Source: Undibacterium sp. YM2 (lineage in GTDB: Bacteria > Pseudomonadota > Gammaproteobacteria > Burkholderiales > Burkholderiaceae_D). Taken from it: DNA of 64,000 bases. How positions within the stretch are numbered: the stretch's first letter is position 1; each line of letters begins with the position of its first letter. Positions 8,920 through 18,568 of this stretch are shown here, in pieces. The notes under the pieces are model-generated. The model did no database searches, was not told the DNA's origin, and saw only the letters and a program-made list of their open reading frames with translations. The stretch is taken from contig NZ_AP018441.1 of the NCBI RefSeq assembly GCF_009937975.1, positions 1,612,001 through 1,676,000 on the forward strand, in the 5' to 3' direction. Position numbers and translations under genes: made by a program.

Positions 8920-10413
8920 ATGACTGATATCAAGTCCCCAGCTACATCCTCTGATGAGCAAGCTACCCCTACGGTAAAGTTTGCCGATTTTGGTCTTGCG
9001 CCAGAAATCTTGCGTGCCCTGACAGATCAGGGTTATGTGCATCCAACTCCGATTCAGGAACAGGCTATTCCAGTTGTCTTGCAAGGCCGTGACGTGATGG
9101 GCGCCGCCCAGACCGGCACAGGCAAGACTGCAGGTTTTTCACTGCCTATCATCCAGTTGTTGCTGGCACATGCAAGCAGCAGTGCTTCGCCGGCACGCCA
9201 CCCTGTGCGCGCACTGATTTTGACGCCGACCAGGGAGCTGGCTGACCAGGTCGCAGAAAACGTCAAAGCTTATTCCCGTCACACGCCTTTGCGTTCTACC
9301 GTCGTATTCGGTGGCATGGACATGGCACCGCAGACGGCAATCTTGCGTAACGGCGTCGAGATTGTGATTGCTACACCTGGCCGTTTGCTCGATCACGTAC
9401 AGCAAAAAACCGTCAACCTGTCGCAGGTCCAGATACTGGTCATGGATGAGGCTGACCGCATGCTGGACATGGGTTTCCTGCCTGACTTGCAGCGCATCAT
9501 CAACCTGCTGCCCAAAAAGCGCCAGAACCTGATGTTCTCTGCGACGTTCTCGCAAGAGATCAAAAAACTCGCTGCCAGTTTCCTGACCAATCCGCAAACC
9601 ATAGAAGTGGCACGCAGCAATGCTACTGCTGATAATGTCACGCAGATTTTGTACAAGGTATCGACGGAAGAAAAGCGTGATGCCGTCTCCTTCATCATCC
9701 GTGAACGCGGCCTGAAGCAAGTCATCGTGTTTTCCAACACCAAGATAGGTGCCTCACGCCTGGCTGTGCACCTGGTCAAGCAAGGTGTCAAAGCATCTGC
9801 AATTCACGGTGACAAGTCACAGCAAGAACGTATGGCGGCACTGGAGGCCTTCAAGCAAGGTGAGGTTGAAGTGCTGGTGGCAACTGACGTGGCCGCACGC
9901 GGCCTTGATATTGCCGAGCTGCCTTGCGTCATCAATTTTGACTTGCCGTATAACGCAGAAGACTATGTCCACCGCATAGGCCGTACTGGTCGTGCCGGTG
10001 CCAAGGGCGATGCGATTTCCCTGCACACCGATCAGGATGAGCGTCTGCTGATCGATATAGAAAAAATGATCAAGCAAAAAATCGTGCGCCTGCATCTGGC
10101 CGGTTTTGTGGCGACATCCGTACATCAGCCAGAACACCGTGCACCGCGTGAGCGTGGTGAGCAGGGCGATCGTTCTGGTCGTGACCGCGCTGACAGGTCT
10201 GACCGTGGCGAAAGAAGCGAGCGCCCAACGCGTAGCTATCAACCACCGAAAGAGAAAGTCGATCCCTGGTTCCTCAAGCCTTACGAACCAAGTTCAGGTG
10301 CGAGTTCAAGCAGCAACAATACGACAGCGTCGATGGCATCGCCATCGAGTAACAGCACACCAGCCAAGCCACAAAAGCGTGCGGCTTTGTTGGGTGGGTT
10401 TCCCAAGAGCTGA
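8920..10413 (+). CDS. DEAD-box ATP-dependent RNA helicase (RhlE-like)
   Basis: A 497-residue RNA helicase. Motifs occur in order: Q motif (FGLAPEILRALTDQGYVHPT), I (AQTGTGKT), Ia (PTRELADQ), Ib (TPGRLLD), II (DEAD), III (SAT), IV (IVFSNT), V (ATDVAARGLD) and VI (HRIGRTGRAG). The last about 100 residues are a charged Arg/Asp/Glu-rich then Ser/Asn-rich tail, typical of RhlE-group proteins that remodel ribosome precursors or act with the degradosome. The ATG at 8920 is the only start that keeps the Q motif, yet it lies 6 nt after the tRNA CCA end, so the mature mRNA would have almost no leader. Confidence 0.96.
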   Translation: MTDIKSPATSSDEQATPTVKFADFGLAPEILRALTDQGYVHPTPIQEQAIPVVLQGRDVMGAAQTGTGKTAGFSLPIIQLLLAHASSSASPARHPVRALILTPTRELADQVAENVKAYSRHTPLRSTVVFGGMDMAPQTAILRNGVEIVIATPGRLLDHVQQKTVNLSQVQILVMDEADRMLDMGFLPDLQRIINLLPKKRQNLMFSATFSQEIKKLAASFLTNPQTIEVARSNATADNVTQILYKVSTEEKRDAVSFIIRERGLKQVIVFSNTKIGASRLAVHLVKQGVKASAIHGDKSQQERMAALEAFKQGEVEVLVATDVAARGLDIAELPCVINFDLPYNAEDYVHRIGRTGRAGAKGDAISLHTDQDERLLIDIEKMIKQKIVRLHLAGFVATSVHQPEHRAPRERGEQGDRSGRDRADRSDRGERSERPTRSYQPPKEKVDPWFLKPYEPSSGASSSSNNTTASMASPSSNSTPAKPQKRAALLGGFPKS

Positions 10414-10478
10414 TTTTTTCCCAAGACCTGATTTGGATATGGCAAAGTTGATGACTTTGCTGAATGTATATGTGATGT

Positions 10479-10589
10479 CGTAGGTTGGGCCGGGCGTCGC
10501 TACGCTACGTTTCACAAGCCCAACACCCGAATAATTTATACGTTTGTTGAGGCACAGTGTTGGGCTGGTGAAGCGTAGCCCAACCTACG
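10479..10589. repeat. palindromic intergenic repeat (TAGGTTGGGC type)
   Basis: Twelve-base perfect terminal inverted repeats (CGTAGGTTGGGC at 10479-10490 and GCCCAACCTACG at 10578-10589) enclose further imperfect complementarity (GCTACGCT ... AAGCCCAACAC versus GTGTTGGGCT ... AGCGTAGC). The 111-bp unit lies between the convergent helicase and OCD-family genes and could fold into a long hairpin acting as a two-way terminator. Similar TAGGTTGGGC palindromes are common in Betaproteobacterial intergenic DNA. Confidence 0.75.
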
Positions 10590-10650
10590 AGGATAGGCAG
10601 ACCCAGCCTACAATGCATAGCCAAGTTCAGGGCCTAGTCTGCGTCAATCA

Positions 10651-11589
10651 TCATTTCCCCCACACCAGATTCGCTGCACACAAATCCTCGATTGCCGTCC
10701 CCACTGACTTGAACAAAGTGATCTCGGCATTGCTCTTGCGCCCCAGGTGCTTGTCGGCGCAAAGCTCGGCCAGTTCCGCAACAATCGCTGATTTTGCCAG
10801 GTTGCCATTCGCCAGGGTTTGTGTGATGTCTCCTGCCTCAGCCAGGGCGCCTGCATAAGTATCGACAAACACGGTGGCCCTGCTCATCAACTCGTCATCC
10901 ACTTCACGCATATCCGGCTTGAATCCGCCTACCAGATCAAGATGTGTTCCCGCTTTGACATAGTCACTCAACACAACCGGTGTCTTGCTGGTGGTCGCGC
11001 AACAAATGATGTCGGCTTCATGGCATGCTGCTGCCAGGTCTTCCCTGACATGTACCCTTATATGTGCGGGAAATTCTGCATGTTCGCGTATTATTTTTGC
11101 GGCACTTGCTGACTTCTCAACCGATCTGCCCCAGATGCTAATGTCCGTAATCGCCCTGGTCTGGCAATGTGCAATCGCGATATGGGGTGCCAGGCTGCCG
11201 TTGCCAACCAACAGCAAATGCCGTGCATCGTGCCGGGATGCGTAGGATGATGCTAGTGCAGAAGCCGCAGCAGTGCGTCGCAAAGTCAATTCCTCACCAT
11301 CCATCAAGGCCAGCGGTGCACCTGTTTTGGTATCAAATAAAACAAAGACTGCGTGCACGGTTGGTACATCTGTATTCTTTGGTGCCACCGTTACCAGCTT
11401 GACACCGAGTTGCCCTTGCGGCTGCCAGACTGGCATCAACAACAGACTGGAACTGTCTGCTTCAGACAGGCTGTGTGCATGCCGTTTCGGGGAGATTATC
11501 TCTTGCGTAAATGCCAGGCGTAAAGCAGGTATCAGTTTTGCATAGGGCAGGGCAATGCTGACTTGTTCTTTGGTGAAATAGGGGATCAT
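10651..11589 (-). CDS. ornithine cyclodeaminase / mu-crystallin family protein
   Basis: A 312-residue NAD(P)-dependent enzyme of the OCD/mu-crystallin family. Features include LGVKLVTVAPKN and LMDGEELTLRRTAAASALAS in the substrate/dimer domain and a Rossmann segment HLLLVGNGSLAPHIAIAH. Members include ornithine cyclodeaminase, alanine dehydrogenase and pyrroline-2-carboxylate reductase; sequence alone does not decide. The nucleotide motif is GNGSLA rather than the more usual GxGxQA. The gene stands alone, convergent with the helicase. Confidence 0.85.
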   Translation of the reverse strand: MIPYFTKEQVSIALPYAKLIPALRLAFTQEIISPKRHAHSLSEADSSSLLLMPVWQPQGQLGVKLVTVAPKNTDVPTVHAVFVLFDTKTGAPLALMDGEELTLRRTAAASALASSYASRHDARHLLLVGNGSLAPHIAIAHCQTRAITDISIWGRSVEKSASAAKIIREHAEFPAHIRVHVREDLAAACHEADIICCATTSKTPVVLSDYVKAGTHLDLVGGFKPDMREVDDELMSRATVFVDTYAGALAEAGDITQTLANGNLAKSAIVAELAELCADKHLGRKSNAEITLFKSVGTAIEDLCAANLVWGK

Positions 11590-11870
11590 GTCGTGTAATT
11601 GGAAACTTGCTATGGTTGGATGCGCAATTTTTTATTGTAAGGGCATATGTATTTTGCATTCAATGATGTAATGCCTGAACATGGCAGAAACATCATTTTT
11701 ATTAAACGCCAACTCTCTTCATGCGGTTTGCCCTCTCTTGAGAAAAGCAGTGCTTGTCAATCAGGCAAAACTTTGTCCTGAGTTTTCTTTACTCCCTCTT
11801 AAAATGCACTATAGTGGCTCAGCAAGTTTGCACGCTATGCATCAAAGCCAGATATATCAGCGGCGCCATT

Positions 11871-11898
11871 TTGATTCAAGTCTTCTATAAGATATAAT
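11871..11898 (+). promoter_or_regulatory. promoter of the DUF3579 gene
   Basis: TTGATT (11871-11876) and a perfect TATAAT (11893-11898) are separated by 16 bp, about 75 bp upstream of the DUF3579 start. The surrounding gap 11590-11970 is otherwise AT-rich and shows no convincing gene. Confidence 0.65.
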
Positions 11899-11974
11899 AT
11901 GGAAGTATATTGAAAGCTTGGTGTCACATAATGATGTTAAGCTTAATTCACTCTTGCTTTTGCAAGCCGAGCAC

Positions 11975-12307
11975 ATGGCCGATTCCAAAGAAACGCAACA
12001 AGTACGCGAGTTTTTCATCCAGGGTATTACCAGCGATGGAAAACAATTTCGCCCCAGCGACTGGGCAGAGCGCCTGTGCGGAGCCATGTCCTGTTTCAGC
12101 CCTGATGGTGGCAGAAATTCACACTTGCAGTATTCACCTTATGTACGCCCCATCTTGTTGAATGGTGTGCGTTCTGTCGTGGTGAATGAAGCTATACGTG
12201 AAATTGAACCACTGGCTTATCATTTTGTTCTCAGTTTCGCCAAAGATAATGATTTGCAAATTATCGATGCCTGTCTGTTGCCTGATGAGCCCAAGGCTGG
12301 CAAATAA
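11975..12307 (+). CDS. DUF3579 domain-containing protein
   Basis: A 110-residue soluble protein (MADSKETQQVREFFIQGITS; RPSDWAERLCGAMSCF) matching the DUF3579 family, largely limited to Betaproteobacteria, with no known function. The frame is open upstream to TTG 11918 and GTG 11921, which would add 18-19 residues. I prefer ATG 11975 because family members begin just before this conserved block, though no strong ribosome-binding site precedes it. It has its own promoter and is convergent with the LysR gene. Confidence 0.85.
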   Translation: MADSKETQQVREFFIQGITSDGKQFRPSDWAERLCGAMSCFSPDGGRNSHLQYSPYVRPILLNGVRSVVVNEAIREIEPLAYHFVLSFAKDNDLQIIDACLLPDEPKAGK

Positions 12308-12356
12308 ATCACATCATGCCTGATGCTGGATCAAACCAGCTTCATGTCTTGCACTT

Positions 12357-13268
12357 TCACACTGTCTGGTCTTGAAACGCTTCTATCACTTGCTGCCTTA
12401 ACCAGCGATTGGCCGGGTCATTTTCCACATTCTGGTGCCAGTACAAATACACATCCCACGAAGGCATGGCTGCCGGTAGCGGCAATATCTGGTTGTTAAA
12501 CTGCTCATTCGCGATGCGTGCATAGCCTTCCGGCATGGTCAGCAGTAAATCAGTCTGGCTGACTACCCGGCAAGCCGCAAAATAATGCTGACAGCGCAGG
12601 CGTATGCGTCTTTGCAAGCCCAGGCGGCTCAGTTCAAAGTCTTCCAGACCCATGCCTTTGCGGCGTGAACTGGCAAGTATGTGTTCTGCCTGCATATAGG
12701 TGTCCAAATCCAGCTTGCCTTGTATGACGGGGTGATCACGCCGCGCCAGAACCACGGTATTGCCTTGCACTACCTTCTGGCGGTGTATTTCATTTGGCAA
12801 TGGCAATAGCATGTCAATCGCCAGATCCAGGCTGCCAGCCGCCAGTTCACTGACCAGTTCCCGTCTTTCTACCTGTATCGCTGCCAGATTGATTTGCGGT
12901 GCCTGCCGCGTGATGCTTTCCATCAACGGTGGCAGAGCCGTGGACTCCAATACATCCCGCAAAGCCAGGTTGAACTGTTTGGTGGCTAGTGCCGGGTCAA
13001 ACTTGTCATTCTCGGTCAGCGTCACTTCCAGCCCGCGCAGAGCTTGTCGCACCGGTTCTATGATGCTGCGCGCCAGCGGAGTCGAGACCATCATCTGGCC
13101 CTGGCGTACAAACAAAGGGTCATTGAATAATTGCCGCAGGCGGTTCAGCGCATGGCTGATGGCTGGCTGGGTCAGGTTCAGTTGCTGGCTGGCGCGGGTC
13201 ACGCTGCCTTCGGTATAGATGGCAACAAAGACGGTGAACAGGTTTAAATCGACGCGGGATAAATGCAT
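12357..13268 (-). CDS. LysR-family transcriptional regulator
   Basis: A 303-residue LysR regulator. The N-terminal winged helix-turn-helix is MHLSRVDLNLFTVFVAIYTE then SVTRASQQLNLTQPAISHALNRLRQLFNDPLFVR; the remainder is the periplasmic-binding-like effector domain. It is divergent from the phosphatase/SDR/acyl-CoA genes at 13370-18483, the standard layout for a LysR activator and its target operon. The effector is probably a pathway acid or CoA ester (inference). Confidence 0.95.
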   Translation of the reverse strand: MHLSRVDLNLFTVFVAIYTEGSVTRASQQLNLTQPAISHALNRLRQLFNDPLFVRQGQMMVSTPLARSIIEPVRQALRGLEVTLTENDKFDPALATKQFNLALRDVLESTALPPLMESITRQAPQINLAAIQVERRELVSELAAGSLDLAIDMLLPLPNEIHRQKVVQGNTVVLARRDHPVIQGKLDLDTYMQAEHILASSRRKGMGLEDFELSRLGLQRRIRLRCQHYFAACRVVSQTDLLLTMPEGYARIANEQFNNQILPLPAAMPSWDVYLYWHQNVENDPANRWLRQQVIEAFQDQTV

Positions 13269-13369
13269 GAGATTAATTAATCTTGATAATAACTATTCAT
13301 TTGATCAATTATAGTCCCGGGCTTACACTTTGTTCATCAATTTATAAGTGATATCTCACAGAGGAAGTA
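13269..13369. promoter_or_regulatory. divergent LysR control region
   Basis: A 101-bp AT-rich spacer between divergent starts. It contains the perfect palindrome GATTAATTAATC (13272-13283) just upstream of the LysR start, and TTGATCAATTATAG further right. Such A/T-rich dyads are usual LysR recognition sites. The phosphatase start has a good AGAGGAAG ribosome-binding site. Confidence 0.55.
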
Positions 13370-14101
13370 ATGGCAGCTTTATATCTGGTCAGGCATGGGC
13401 AGGCTTCATTCGGCAACCAGAACTATGACCAATTGTCTGAATTGGGCGAACAGCAGGCGAGGCACTTGGGCCGCTGGTGGGCGGCGCGTGATATGCAGGT
13501 GTCAAGGGTGGTAACGGGCGCGTTGAAACGGCACCAGCAGACTGCGCAAGCCTGTCTGTCCGAAATGCTGCAACAGGATGTTGATGGGCTGGATACCTCT
13601 GTCTGGCATTGCGACGCCGGTTTCAATGAATACAACCATCATGAAGTGCTGGCACGGCACGTACCCGCTTTTGATGATCCGGCAGCAGTCAAGCATTTCC
13701 TCATGAATACGCCGAATGGCAAGCAAGCCTTCCAGGATATTTTTGCCCAGGCCATCAGCCGCTGGATGTCAGGCGAACATGATGCTGAGTATGTAGAAAG
13801 CTGGAACGAATTCTGCCAGCGTTGCGTCGTTGCCATGCACAAGCAACTGGCAATTGCGGATGATGCCAAGAACATCGTCGTCTTCACTTCTGGCGGCACA
13901 ATCTCTGCCTTATGCCAGCATGTACTGGGTTTTCCTGATCCACGTTTTGCTGAACTCAACTGGTCATTGGTGAATAGCGCGGTCACGCGCTTTCATTTGC
14001 AGCCAACAGCAGAAGGCGTATTGCGCCCAGCTTTGGCTTACCTGAATAATTTTTCACATCTTGAAGTATTGAACAACCCCAAAGCAATTACCTACGTTTA
14101 A
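13370..14101 (+). CDS. histidine phosphatase family protein
   Basis: A 243-residue member of the histidine phosphatase (phosphoglycerate mutase-like) superfamily. The catalytic RHG motif is at the N-terminus (LYLVRHGQASFG) and a second conserved region follows (VVFTSGGTISALCQH in place of the common SHG). First gene of a five-gene run with SDR, thioesterase, ACAD and ligase. In related operons these phosphatases accompany acyl-CoA dehydrogenases of the ACAD10/11 type; the natural substrate is unknown. Confidence 0.88.
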   Translation: MAALYLVRHGQASFGNQNYDQLSELGEQQARHLGRWWAARDMQVSRVVTGALKRHQQTAQACLSEMLQQDVDGLDTSVWHCDAGFNEYNHHEVLARHVPAFDDPAAVKHFLMNTPNGKQAFQDIFAQAISRWMSGEHDAEYVESWNEFCQRCVVAMHKQLAIADDAKNIVVFTSGGTISALCQHVLGFPDPRFAELNWSLVNSAVTRFHLQPTAEGVLRPALAYLNNFSHLEVLNNPKAITYV

Positions 14102-14130
14102 AAAAACAAGAGAGACGAGAGAGATACGAC

Positions 14131-14895
14131 ATGACAACAATGTTTGATTTGACCGGCAAGGTCGCACTGGTCACCGGTGCCAGCCGTGGCATAGGTGAGG
14201 CCGTCGCCAAAACCCTGGCTGCCAATGGTGCCTATGTCATCGTGAGCAGCCGTAAGGCAGAAGCTTGTGAAGCCGTGGTGGCAGCAATTATCGCTGCCGG
14301 TGGCAAGGCAGAAGCACGTGCTTGCCATATTGGTGAAATGGCACAGATAGATGCCTTGTTTGCCGATATCACAGCCACTCATGGCAAGCTCGATATCCTG
14401 GTCAATAATGCTGCCACCAACCCGCACTTCGGACATATCACCGAGACCGATGTCAGCGCATTCCAGAAGACGGTCGATGTCAATATACGCGGCTATTTCT
14501 TCATGTCTTCAGCCGGCGCCAAGTTGATGGCAAAACATGGCGGGGGCAGCATCATCAATGTCGCTTCTGTCAACGGCGTAGTGCCTGGTGCCATGCAAGG
14601 AATTTACTCCATCACCAAGGCAGCAGTCATCGCCATGACCAAATCCTTCGCACAGGAGTGTGCGTCTATGGGCGTGCGTGTGAATGCCTTGCTGCCAGGC
14701 GCGACCGATACCAAGTTTGCCTCGGCCTTGTTCCACAATCCTGTCATTCTCGAAAGAGCCCTGACCCGCATACCCATGAAGCGCATTGCCGAACCTGACG
14801 AAATGGCGGGCACGGTCTTGTACCTGGCATCGAATGCATCCAGCTATACCACTGGTGCCTGCATCAATGTTGATGGCGGTTATCTGGTTAGTTAA
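14131..14895 (+). CDS. SDR family oxidoreductase
   Basis: A classical short-chain dehydrogenase of 254 residues. It has the cofactor motif TGASRGIGEAVA, NNAATNP, the catalytic Ser-Tyr-Lys set (INVASVNG ... GIYSITKAAV) and a C-terminal DGGYLVS. The Tyr-x3-Lys is intact (YSITK). It probably oxidises a hydroxyl of an acyl-CoA or alcohol intermediate. It follows the phosphatase by 29 bp and precedes the thioesterase by 24 bp, so the three are co-transcribed. Confidence 0.92.
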   Translation: MTTMFDLTGKVALVTGASRGIGEAVAKTLAANGAYVIVSSRKAEACEAVVAAIIAAGGKAEARACHIGEMAQIDALFADITATHGKLDILVNNAATNPHFGHITETDVSAFQKTVDVNIRGYFFMSSAGAKLMAKHGGGSIINVASVNGVVPGAMQGIYSITKAAVIAMTKSFAQECASMGVRVNALLPGATDTKFASALFHNPVILERALTRIPMKRIAEPDEMAGTVLYLASNASSYTTGACINVDGGYLVS

Positions 14896-14919
14896 CACGG
14901 CAAATAACAAGGCACGATC

Positions 14920-15369
14920 ATGAAACCTGCATACGAGGCTAGCAATCCAGATTACGCAATACAGCTTAAGAGCCTGGTGCTGGCCATGCCCATGGCTAAA
15001 TGGCTGGGTATAGAGTTTTTGAAGATAGCACCGGGTGAAGTGGAACTGGAGATTGCTTATCGTGAAGAACTCAGTTTCGTGCCTGGAAAGATGCAGGCCA
15101 CAGCGATATTTGCAGCCGCAGATTTTGCCGGCGTCTCTGCCGCTGGTACCCTGTTACCAGCAGGCTGGATCAACGCCAGCATTGATTGCAATTTAAAGAT
15201 AGTCGCCCCTGCTGATGGTGAAAAATTGCGGGCACGTGGGCGAGTGGTTTCAAATGGAAAGTTGTTGACAGTCAGCGCCGCAGAGGTTTTCTCTGTACGC
15301 GATGGCGAAGAAGTTTTATGCGCAACAGCCTTGCTGACGGCGCGCAATATCGAACTAGAAAGAAAGTAA
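14920..15369 (+). CDS. PaaI-like hotdog-fold thioesterase
   Basis: A 149-residue hotdog-fold protein with the central segment [24 protein letters not shown], where PaaI-type thioesterases carry their active-site helix. It would hydrolyse acyl-CoA thioesters in the cytoplasm, perhaps recovering CoA from stalled intermediates of the surrounding pathway. It ends 49 bp before the ACAD start. The exact acyl group is not predictable. Confidence 0.85.
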   Translation: MKPAYEASNPDYAIQLKSLVLAMPMAKWLGIEFLKIAPGEVELEIAYREELSFVPGKMQATAIFAAADFAGVSAAGTLLPAGWINASIDCNLKIVAPADGEKLRARGRVVSNGKLLTVSAAEVFSVRDGEEVLCATALLTARNIELERK

Positions 15370-15418
15370 AGCGGACATATCCATGTCCATCTGGACCAAC
15401 AAGGAAAAAGGAAACAAA

Positions 15419-16645
15419 ATGGATTTTCAATACAGCCCCAAAGTCAAAGATTTGCAGGCACGCCTGATCGCTTTCATGGATGAGCACGTCTATCCAAATG
15501 AAAAGACTTTCTTTGGTGAGATCGCAGCCAACCGCAAGGCAGGCAATGCCTGGATACCAACCAAGGTCGTTGAACAACTGAAAGCCAAGGCACGCGATGC
15601 CGGTTTGTGGAATCTCTTCTTGCCAGAATCTGGCCATGGCGCAGGTTTGACAAATCTCGAATATGCACCGCTGTGCGAAATCATGGGCCGCGCCGTCTGG
15701 GCACCTGAGGTATTCAATTGCTCTGCACCTGATACCGGCAATATGGAAGTGTTTGCCCGTTACGGTACGCCTGAGCATCAGGAACAATGGTTGAAGCCCT
15801 TGCTGCGCGGCGAAATCCGTTCCTGCTTCGCCATGACAGAACCGGCAGTCGCCTCTTCTGACGCCACCAATATTGAATCATCGATAGTGCGTGATGGCGA
15901 TGAGTACGTCATCAATGGCCGCAAATGGTGGTCGTCCGGTGCCAATGATCCACGTTGCAAAGTGTTTATCTTCATGGGTAAGAGTGATCCTGACAATGCT
16001 GACCGCCACAAGCAGCAATCCATGATCATCGTGCCGCGTGATACGCCGGGCGTAACAATTTTGCGTGCCTTGCCGGTGTTCGGTTATGACGATGCCCCAC
16101 ATGGTCATGGCGAAGTGTTGTTTGAGAACGTGCGTGTACCAGCATCCAATATCTTGCTGGGTGAAGGCCGTGGTTTTGAAATTGCCCAGGGGCGGCTTGG
16201 ACCTGGTCGTATCCATCACTGCATGCGTCTCATCGGTCTGGCAGAACGTGCACTGGAAGACATGTGCAAACGCTCTTTGACACGTGTGGCTTTCGGCAAA
16301 CGGGTGGCAGAGCAGGGCGTGACGCTGGAACGCATTGCCAACGCCCGCATCCTGATCGACCAGGCACGCTTCCTGGTCTTGAATGCCGCACAGATGATGG
16401 ACACGGTAGGTAACAAGGCAGCCGCCAAAGAAATCGCCATGATCAAGGTGGCCGCACCAACCATGGCTTGCCAGGTCATCGACTGGGCGATACAGGCGCA
16501 TGGTGGTGGTGGTGTGTCTGATGATTTTGGTCTGGCATATTCTTATGCACAGGCGCGCACCCTGCGCCTGGCAGATGGCCCGGATGAAGTACACAGGAAT
16601 CAAATCGGCAAGATGGAGTTAAAGAAATATGCGGAGAAAAAATAA
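15419..16645 (+). CDS. acyl-CoA dehydrogenase, ACAD10/11-like
   Basis: A 408-residue FAD-dependent acyl-CoA dehydrogenase. Typical segments are [16 protein letters not shown] (flavin/substrate loop), [31 protein letters not shown] and [19 protein letters not shown]. Where the catalytic glutamate of medium-chain enzymes lies (EGT), this protein has LADGPDEVH with Asp; the same DGPDEVH segment is a mark of ACAD10/11-type enzymes, linked to 4-hydroxy-acid breakdown. Start 15419 has a strong AAGGAAA site; the upstream ATG 15383 lacks one. No kinase partner is nearby. Confidence 0.92.
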   Translation: MDFQYSPKVKDLQARLIAFMDEHVYPNEKTFFGEIAANRKAGNAWIPTKVVEQLKAKARDAGLWNLFLPESGHGAGLTNLEYAPLCEIMGRAVWAPEVFNCSAPDTGNMEVFARYGTPEHQEQWLKPLLRGEIRSCFAMTEPAVASSDATNIESSIVRDGDEYVINGRKWWSSGANDPRCKVFIFMGKSDPDNADRHKQQSMIIVPRDTPGVTILRALPVFGYDDAPHGHGEVLFENVRVPASNILLGEGRGFEIAQGRLGPGRIHHCMRLIGLAERALEDMCKRSLTRVAFGKRVAEQGVTLERIANARILIDQARFLVLNAAQMMDTVGNKAAAKEIAMIKVAAPTMACQVIDWAIQAHGGGGVSDDFGLAYSYAQARTLRLADGPDEVHRNQIGKMELKKYAEKK

Positions 16646-16779
16646 TTACTTGTAGTTTCATAAGTGCGATTTACGGGTAGTTCCGGATTGGCTCTTCTTC
16701 TTTTTGAGGCAGGGCTTTTCCGACGTTAACTTCCCAGTTGGCTGACATTTTCAAATTATTCTTATAAAGAGAGACAAAA

Positions 16780-18483
16780 ATGCGCGACTTACAACCCTGG
16801 ATCAAATCTTACCCCGCAGGCGTACACTGGGACGCCGACCTGCCCATCAGCAGCGTGCCACAATTGCTACATGATGCCGTTGCCAAATGGCCAGACTTGC
16901 CCGCACTGGAATTCATGGGCAAGAAAACCAGCTATGCAGAATTGCAAAAGCTGGTAAACCAGGCCACCAAAGGCTTCCAGCAACTAGGTGTGAAGCCAGG
17001 TGTGCATGTGGGCCTTTATTTGCCGAATACACCGCATTACGTCATCAGTTTTTTTGCGATCTTGCAGGCAGGTGGCACGGTGGTGAATTATTCGCCGCTG
17101 GATGCAGAGAAAGTGCTGGAGCATAAAATTGCCGACAGCCATACCGACATGCTGGTGACGCTGGACATGGTCATGCTGTATCCGCAAATGGCCAAGATGC
17201 TGGGACATACACGCCTGCAAAAACTCATCATCGGCAATATCCCGGAAATGACACCTTATCCGGATGCCGTCAGGGCTAATCTGGACAAGGCAGGCCAGCT
17301 AAGCGCAATTCCCGATGATGCACAGCACCTGCTGTTTGCAAAACTGCTGGACAATGATGGTGACTACACACCCATCCCGGCAATCGATCCCAAAGAAGCC
17401 ATCGCAACCCTGCAATACACGGGCGGCACTACTGGCCTGCCCAAGGGGGCGATGCTCACGCATGTCAACCTGACCACGGCGTGCAGCCAGATCATGGAGA
17501 CCACCAATATCGAGCCGCGTGTACTGGAAGAGGGTAAGGAAAAACTGCTGGCCGTTTTACCGTTATTTCACATCTATGCATTGACAGTAGATATGCTGTT
17601 CGGCATACGCCTGGGTGCAGAAATTGTCTTGCATACCCGCTTCGATGCTGATGCCGTGGTCAAGGATCTGGCGAATAAAAAAATCACGGTATTCCCTGGT
17701 GTGCCGACAATGTACACAGCCATCATCAATCATCCGCAGATCAAGGAATATGATCTCAGTGCTTTAAAGTTTTGCAACTCCGGTGGCGCACCCTTGCCGA
17801 CAGAAGTGCTACAACAATTCCAGGCGCTGACAGGCTGCACCCTGCTGGAAGGCTGGGGCATGACCGAGACTTCGCCCACCGGTACCTTCACTCCCTTGGG
17901 TGGTGTGCGCAAGGCGGGGTCCTGCGGTTTACCCACGCCTGGCATACGCTTTAAATTTGCCAGCATTGATGACCCCCGCCAGGAAGTGGCTTTGGGAGAA
18001 CGCGGCGAAATCTGCGTGGCCGGTGCGAATATCATGAAAGGCTACTGGAACAAACCAGATGCGACCCGTGATGCATTTACTACTGACGGTTACTTCCGTA
18101 CCGGCGATGTCGGGTACATGGATGCGGACGGGTTTGTGTATATCGTCGACCGCACCAAGGACATGATTTTGTCCGGCGGCTACAACGTCTATCCGCGCAA
18201 TATAGAAGAAGCGATTTATGAACATCCGGCTGTCGCCGAAGTCAGCGTCATTGGCATCCCCGATGCATATCGTGGGCAAGCTGCCAAAGCCTTTATCAAA
18301 CTCAAGACAGGTCAGATGGCTTTCAGCTTCGATGAATTGAAAGACTTCCTCAAGGACAGACTGGGCAAGCATGAAATGCCGCAAGCCATGGATATCCGTG
18401 CAGAGTTACCTAAAACCCCGGTAGGGAAATTGTCCAAAAAAGAATTGTATGAGGAAGAGGCCAAGAAGAGGGCCGCTGCCTGA
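16780..18483 (+). CDS. long-chain fatty-acid-CoA ligase (AMP-forming)
   Basis: A 567-residue ANL-superfamily ligase that activates a carboxylic acid to its CoA thioester via an acyl-AMP. Motifs include the P-loop TLQYTGGTTGLPKGAMLTH, GWGMTETSP, the YFRTGDVGYMD hinge region and the C-terminal catalytic lysine in TPVGKLSKKEL. It resembles FadD-type enzymes but the chain length is not certain. It is separated from the ACAD gene by 134 bp and may have its own promoter. It ends at a strong terminator, closing the cluster. Confidence 0.93.
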   Translation: MRDLQPWIKSYPAGVHWDADLPISSVPQLLHDAVAKWPDLPALEFMGKKTSYAELQKLVNQATKGFQQLGVKPGVHVGLYLPNTPHYVISFFAILQAGGTVVNYSPLDAEKVLEHKIADSHTDMLVTLDMVMLYPQMAKMLGHTRLQKLIIGNIPEMTPYPDAVRANLDKAGQLSAIPDDAQHLLFAKLLDNDGDYTPIPAIDPKEAIATLQYTGGTTGLPKGAMLTHVNLTTACSQIMETTNIEPRVLEEGKEKLLAVLPLFHIYALTVDMLFGIRLGAEIVLHTRFDADAVVKDLANKKITVFPGVPTMYTAIINHPQIKEYDLSALKFCNSGGAPLPTEVLQQFQALTGCTLLEGWGMTETSPTGTFTPLGGVRKAGSCGLPTPGIRFKFASIDDPRQEVALGERGEICVAGANIMKGYWNKPDATRDAFTTDGYFRTGDVGYMDADGFVYIVDRTKDMILSGGYNVYPRNIEEAIYEHPAVAEVSVIGIPDAYRGQAAKAFIKLKTGQMAFSFDELKDFLKDRLGKHEMPQAMDIRAELPKTPVGKLSKKELYEEEAKKRAAA

Positions 18484-18524
18484 GTTAGTCTGATCTACCT
18501 GATTAAACAAGTTTTTGCGCGTTT

Positions 18525-18566
18525 CTGCGGCTTTCTGGTTCCCTCCAGGAAGGCCGCAGTTTTTTA
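18525..18566 (+). terminator. intrinsic terminator after the acyl-CoA ligase gene
   Basis: The arms CTGCGGC (18525-18531) and GCCGCAG (18553-18559), extended by inner pairing of TTCTGG with CCAGGAA, are followed by TTTTTTAT. It is strong on the plus strand and ends the acyl-CoA cluster just before a convergent small gene. Confidence 0.9.
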
Positions 18567-18568
18567 TC

